A stretch of DNA of 64,000 nt from NCBI GenBank assembly GCA_013397695.1, contig VYZI01000347.1, forward strand, positions 30,222 through 94,221, given 5' to 3'. The notes beneath the pieces are model-generated. The model had not been told where the DNA came from and ran no database searches. It worked only from the letters and a program-made list of their open reading frames with translations. This DNA is from Centropus unirufus. Its lineage: Eukaryota > Chordata > Aves > Cuculiformes > Centropidae. Positions 34,421 through 64,000 of the stretch are shown in pieces. The stretch's first letter is position 1; each line of letters starts with the position of its first letter. A program made the position numbers and the translations under genes.

Positions 34421-35980
34421 ACCTCGTCAGGTTCATTAAGCCCTGTGTAAACACAGCGTGGCGGTTCCTGTGGGTCATACACGAGGCCCTCCAGCGAGCT
34501 GTGAACATGACTTGTGTGTGATACCTGGTTCTTTGTTTCCGCTGGAACGGTTTCCAGTGTCCATTTCTTTTAAGAGCGTTATGATAAGTTAAGGGTAGGT
34601 TTAGGTGCGCACTGTTAGCACACCCTGATGTGACAGTATTTGCATATCAGCCTTTTAAAACAGCCTTTTAATGTCACATCCATGTTTTAAACATATGGTG
34701 TATTTTAATTGCTCAGCATATGTAAACATTACCAGGGTGGCTTTGTGTTCAGAACTGTCATTTTATTTGTAAATGCTCTGCTTGCTCCTGCCTACTGGAA
34801 GTGACACTTTAAATCACACTATAATATCCTATTTTTGGACAGAATTCTGCTGCTCTTACCTCTCAAATCTTGCTGTAGCTATTTTTCTGAGTTGTATTTA
34901 AAATAATGCATATTGTATTCTAACTTGGGGGAGTTTTTAATGGAATAGAAGAGCTGTAAATTTGGAATGTAAAAAAAAAAAATCAGTGCTTTCTATTTGA
35001 AGCTGTGGATGCTCAGTGATGTACTGAGCTTTGCTTTGTCCAGTATCTGTTTCTTGCTGGTACCAGTAAAATGAAACCATGGTGATCAGCCTGGCAAAAA
35101 CGATTTTATGAGGTGGCTACAGGCCGAGGACCCTCTTGCTTTGGCTTTTATGTACACGTTGGGCAGGGGATGCAGGGTGGGGCAGCAGCTCCAGGACACA
35201 GCCCAGCAGTATTTGTGCCTTCAGGCACCACTGGCTGTCGCAGCAATCCTCTGCCCGTGTTCCCTGGGCTGTGCTGTCTGGTTTCTGCTTTTCCTGACAG
35301 GCTCTGGAGTTCCTCCGTAGGGATACAGGGGAGGAATGGGCTGGGGAAGGAGCAAGCTCAGGCTGTTGCAGTTACACCGCTTTTGTGGCTTTACTTGCAC
35401 GCGGGCAGTAATATATGGCAATAACCTCTTTCCAAGAGTCATCTGGATCGCCAGTGCCTCTGTCTCCCAGGGTGTCAGGCTGCACCCTGCACACTGCTGT
35501 AGCTACACCTGGCTCTGCTGGGAGCTGGGACTTGGTGGCCTGGGCTAGCAAAGACTGAGGGAGTTCGAGTTCTGCCTGGTGGGCACACACACTCAGCAGG
35601 AGCACTGCAGCTCCTCAATGCCCAGTGCCAAAGGAAAAGGCCATCTTGGGATATAAACATTTAGGAATGGAAATGCCCAAATGCTCTCTTCCCTTGTGTA
35701 CATTGTGTCTTTCTACTGGCCAGTTCGCTCTAGGTAAAAACCCAGCCTTGGTGGTTTGTAACGGAAGGAGCAGTGACTTCCTGTAGGAAAAGTGGGGATG
35801 CTTGCAGTGTAAAGGACTCCTAAACACATGGAGGCGATCTCTAGTGCCCGCCCTGCCTGCTCCTTGGGGGGCAAGTACCCCGCTGCCTCTGCTCCATCAC
35901 CAAGGGACAAGTGACACCGGAGCCCTCCGTGGCTATGGCAGAGGAGACGTCCTCAGTCAGTCACACACAGCCCAGCGCGG
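34421..35980. other. CLIP4-ALK intergenic gap, no gene seen
   Basis: The first part is AT-rich and could still be CLIP4 3' UTR; an A run lies at about 34971-34982. From about 35100 it becomes GC-richer and unremarkable. No repeat, RNA gene or credible coding frame was recognised. Confidence 0.6.
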
Positions 35981-35996
35981 TGCCAGCTACAGCCAG

Positions 35997-36002
35997 TTTA
36001 TT
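35997..36002 (-). promoter_or_regulatory. ALK: ALK poly(A) signal (AATAAA on the minus strand)
   Basis: The minus strand reads GACCAATAAACTGGC, followed about 15-35 bases later by a GT-rich element (GGGCTGTGTGTGACTGACTG). This is the expected layout of hexamer, cleavage site and downstream element. It would give a 3' UTR of about 2.8 kb. An ATTAAA variant at 36849-36854 could give a shorter form. Confidence 0.65.
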
Positions 36003-37329
36003 GGTCTCCATGCCTCGGTTCACTACACGCGTTACAATACAAAGACACCAGTCAATACAAAGGACTCAATGACCACATATCCGTGTGCTCCTTCCAGCAT
36101 CCCTGAAGCGGGGGCTCCTCCTTTACCGTCAGTGCTGTGTAAACTGCTGTACATGAGACACGCCTACAATGAAGCTTTGTTATGGAAAGAAGCTGGATGG
36201 GACAACTGGGATGGTTTCTTGTGATGGGTTTACCTGGGGGACAGACGAAGGGTGATGTCTTTGCTGCTGTTTTTTATGCTATTCCTAGGTCAAGGTTCCT
36301 GTCGCCTGGCAGGCAGGCTCGGCAACTGGAGCAGGGATGTCAAGGTGAATCCTCAGTGCCCATTTCACACCTCTTACACCACACAGTGTAGGAATGGCTG
36401 TGGCTGCTCCCAGGCTGAGCCTGCATCCATTCTTTTGTGAGCACACAGGGAGGGGAGGAGCCCATGGAGAAGCGACACGGCACCCCAGTGAGAGGCTGGC
36501 TTGGCCCCTGCGCTTTCAACCTGGTCCAGCAGAGCCCCTCTCCCACTCCCCCTCCTCTCCAGGATGCAGGGCCACCCAGCTGCCTGGCCTGGCTTCACTT
36601 CTAGGCATGAAGTTTGGTACTGGGAAGGAAGATGAAACGACAGCCGGGAAGGTAGAAGGACAAGACATCCTGACCTTGTTCACGTTCAGCTTCTAGAGTC
36701 AGAAACGGAACCTCTCCAGGGACTCTCCACGTGGAAACAAGCTGTTGTTAGGGTACGAGCTTGGTAACATGGGCTCTTCCCTGTGTGCTCTGGCTCCTGG
36801 TGATCAACCTCCTTTCCCCACTGTGGAGTGAAAAAGACAAGGCCACACTTTAATTGTGGCCAAGTAAAATGATTAACAAACAAGTGCCTTAAAATTTTCA
36901 GTGTCTCCTAAAGTTTAGTTTGAAAAAAAAGTCAGAGACAAGAACAGGTAAGGGGGGGAGAGGGCAGGGGCTAAAAACCGAAGGGCATTGTTCTACAGCA
37001 CTGTAAGTCTGGCCAAGGGACGTCCATGGGGCAGGGTGCTTGGGGAGGGGGAGCTCTTGGTGACCTTGGGCCCTCTCCTGCTGCTCGAGCTTTGAATGTT
37101 CTCCAGAGATGCTGCCTTCACCCTCGTTACCCGCAGCTTGTCTCTGTGCAGCACCAGGAATTAATGGTTGCACCCAGAGATCGTTACTTTCACAACTTTT
37201 TGTTTCTGTGTGTTCTTAGGGAACATGGGAGAGCAGCACAGCCTTACTGCGTGCTCCTGTGTAGCGAGCAGCTCCAGCCCTTGTGACACAGAGAGCACTG
37301 GAATATCTGAATGGAAAGGGCTATCTGGC

Positions 37330-37452
37330 GCTGGAATAGGTGGCCTAGGGAAGTAATGGATACATCATCCCTAGAGGTGTTCAAGGCCACATTGGTTAGG
37401 GCTTTTTGTAACCTAATTGAGTGAATTGCCAACCCAAAACGTTCCATAATCT
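37330..37452 (+). mobile_element. Short CR1 LINE 3' fragment inside the inferred ALK 3' UTR
   Basis: ATCCCTAGAGGTGTTCAAGG and CCAACCCAAAACGTTCCATA are CR1 3' sequence. Antisense to ALK. Confidence 0.75.
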
Positions 37453-38820
37453 CAAAGGTTAGGAGTGCGTGTACATGGAATCTGGTTTTGGGTTTGTTTC
37501 CTCCCCCGCCATTTGGAGACAGTAATGCTTACCTCAGAGCTGGGATCCAGGGCCAGATTCAGAGTCACTTCACTGGAATGAATAATCCTGGGCTGAAGAA
37601 ACACTTCACCTTCCTTTGCCGCTGCTCCAGCACACCCATTCCCATGGAAACAGGCACCCTTTTTTGGATAGCGTTCATGCTAAAACAGGTCCTTGTGACC
37701 CTAGGCTGAGGTTACTAACGCACATCTGTACACATGGATTAGTTCCTACATCTATGTTTGGACAATACACGTAACTGGAGTATTTTCATGCACAAGGTGT
37801 ACAAAATGAGTCAATGCCGTGTTTTTACACCATTATCGTGCAGGCGTTCTGTGCCAAGAACGAGAGCTCCAAACCCTTCCCACACAGCCAGGCTCTGGCC
37901 TGCGGCGCGATGTGGGCTCCCGCCTCCCCGTCGCTGCTTGTGCTGGAGGCGCCAAAGGCTGCGTGGACCTCGGAGCGGTGCGGGTGCTGCCTGTTTTCAG
38001 GGCACGGTGAAAGTTTCTCTCATGACCGTGGTTCTTTTTAGAACTTCACCTTGGTTCCATTTGAAATGCATGAGTTCCTGATGAAGGACATTCCTTCTTT
38101 TGTAGGACAGAAGGAATTTTAAAGGGCTATACTCAGTTTTGGTGCTTAAGCACAGGAAAAAGAAAAGAAAACAAACACCCAGCCACCCACTCCCACCCAG
38201 ACTGCACCTACACCCGTCCTCTGTGCTTCCTCAAGCAATGCAGCACAGCCAGTGTCCTCCTGCCACCACTGTGCTCTCAAGGACTGTTGAAGACTGGACT
38301 GTAGCTGGAACACAACTTGGGAACGTGCCATCGCGTCACCTTGCAGCGCTGTTGTATCCCTTGTTGGGTTGGCTGGAGGATGCTCTCCCCAAACCCACCT
38401 CTGCCAGCTGCAGGAGATCTCTGGGTGTTCCACAGTGGCTGCAGGTCTGGCAGGGAGAGCCCCGGACACGAGGCAGGGGCAGCGAGCTGCAGCTTCACGC
38501 TTGAGCAGAGAACGCACGACTGAGGGAGGCTCGCGGGACGGGTGTGACGACAACCATGCGTATGAGTTGATGCAACAGCCACTGGGCCTCGCAGGGAACA
38601 TCTGTACCCATCCTCCCTCCTCTTGCTGCTGCTGCTGCCCTGGGGCTCTGGTGATTTGAAGCCTCTCGGGTGAGGTGGAGTCACAGCTTGGAGGGTGGCA
38701 CTTTAGGAGCGAGGTGGCACAAAATGGAAGGTGACAGCTCCCTTGCTGCGGTGCTCTGGGTTTCGGGACATCTCTCCAAGGCGCAGGGGCCGCGGGGGAC
38801 AAGTTGAGGGCAGCGGGCTC

Positions 38821-63759
<24,939 letters not shown>

Positions 63760-64000
63760 CTGCAGGAAAAAAAGAAAACATAAACCTGGCACCTGAGCTA
63801 TCTCAGATGAGTGGGAGGAGCACACACCACTGACGGTGTTACAGGGCCTTGCTCTGGAGATGTGACACTTGAAATACAAATACCAAAAGCTTGGAGACTG
63901 AGGTTCTCTGCTCTACTGGGACCTACGAACTCAGGTATCTACAAACCAGCTTCTTTCTTGGGCAAGCACTCACTGAGGACAGAGTACGTCCCTCTAGTTT

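Larger units (their letters stand above)
35980..38820 (-). other. ALK: ALK 3' UTR (inferred extent)
   Basis: The non-coding stretch between the ALK stop and the strong poly(A) signal. It contains one short CR1 fragment (37330-37452) on the opposite strand. No open frame here has family character; the 218-codon frame near 38146-38802 is UTR composition. Confidence 0.5.

Noticed and set aside
34971..34982. A run that might mark a processed retrocopy or a CLIP4 poly(A) tail
   Set aside because: No upstream retrocopy body or target-site duplication, and genomic A runs are not tails. Kept only as a UTR feature.
38146..38802. 218-codon minus-strand open frame after the ALK stop
   Set aside because: It lies in the inferred ALK 3' UTR, has a low-complexity composition and matches no family.

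Overview
This window is vertebrate nuclear DNA, almost certainly from a bird. It has long GT-AG introns, a CpG-island promoter and no bacterial features. It also carries many 5'-truncated CR1 LINE fragments, several ending in the short ATTCTATG-type tail that is usual for avian CR1. I read two protein-coding genes, tail to tail. This matches the neighbourhood of CLIP4 and ALK on human 2p23, so the synteny is old.

Bases 1-2780 are intergenic DNA upstream of CLIP4 with broken CR1 copies in both orientations. A CpG island at about 2780-3470 holds the CLIP4 promoter, with a three-copy GC-box repeat at 2916-3047. CLIP4 runs on the + strand from a non-coding exon 1 near 3060 to a stop at 33555. I placed 17 exons. 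The 15 coding exons join in frame with GT-AG borders into 2103 bp, a 700-residue protein with an ankyrin region and three CAP-Gly domains, close in length to human CLIP4. Bases 33556-35996 hold the CLIP4 3' UTR and a short intergenic gap with no clear boundary.

ALK lies on the - strand. A strong poly(A) signal sits at 35997-36002 and the stop codon at 38821-38823. Exons 29 back to 13 (human numbering) are all present, and the 5' part of the gene lies beyond base 64000. The 17 exons encode the last 885 residues: the end of the glycine-rich extracellular domain, an EGF-like cysteine module, the transmembrane helix, the complete tyrosine kinase, and the tail with its docking tyrosines. Every key kinase residue I checked is intact.

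The two genes are functionally unrelated (a microtubule-binding protein and a receptor tyrosine kinase) and share only their convergent 3' ends. The remaining DNA is intron, with CR1 fragments mostly in the sense orientation of the host gene. I found no rRNA, tRNA, CRISPR array or self-contained novel system. The most unusual features are the promoter repeat, an 18-G run beside the first splice donor, and an inverted CR1 pair in CLIP4 intron 1.
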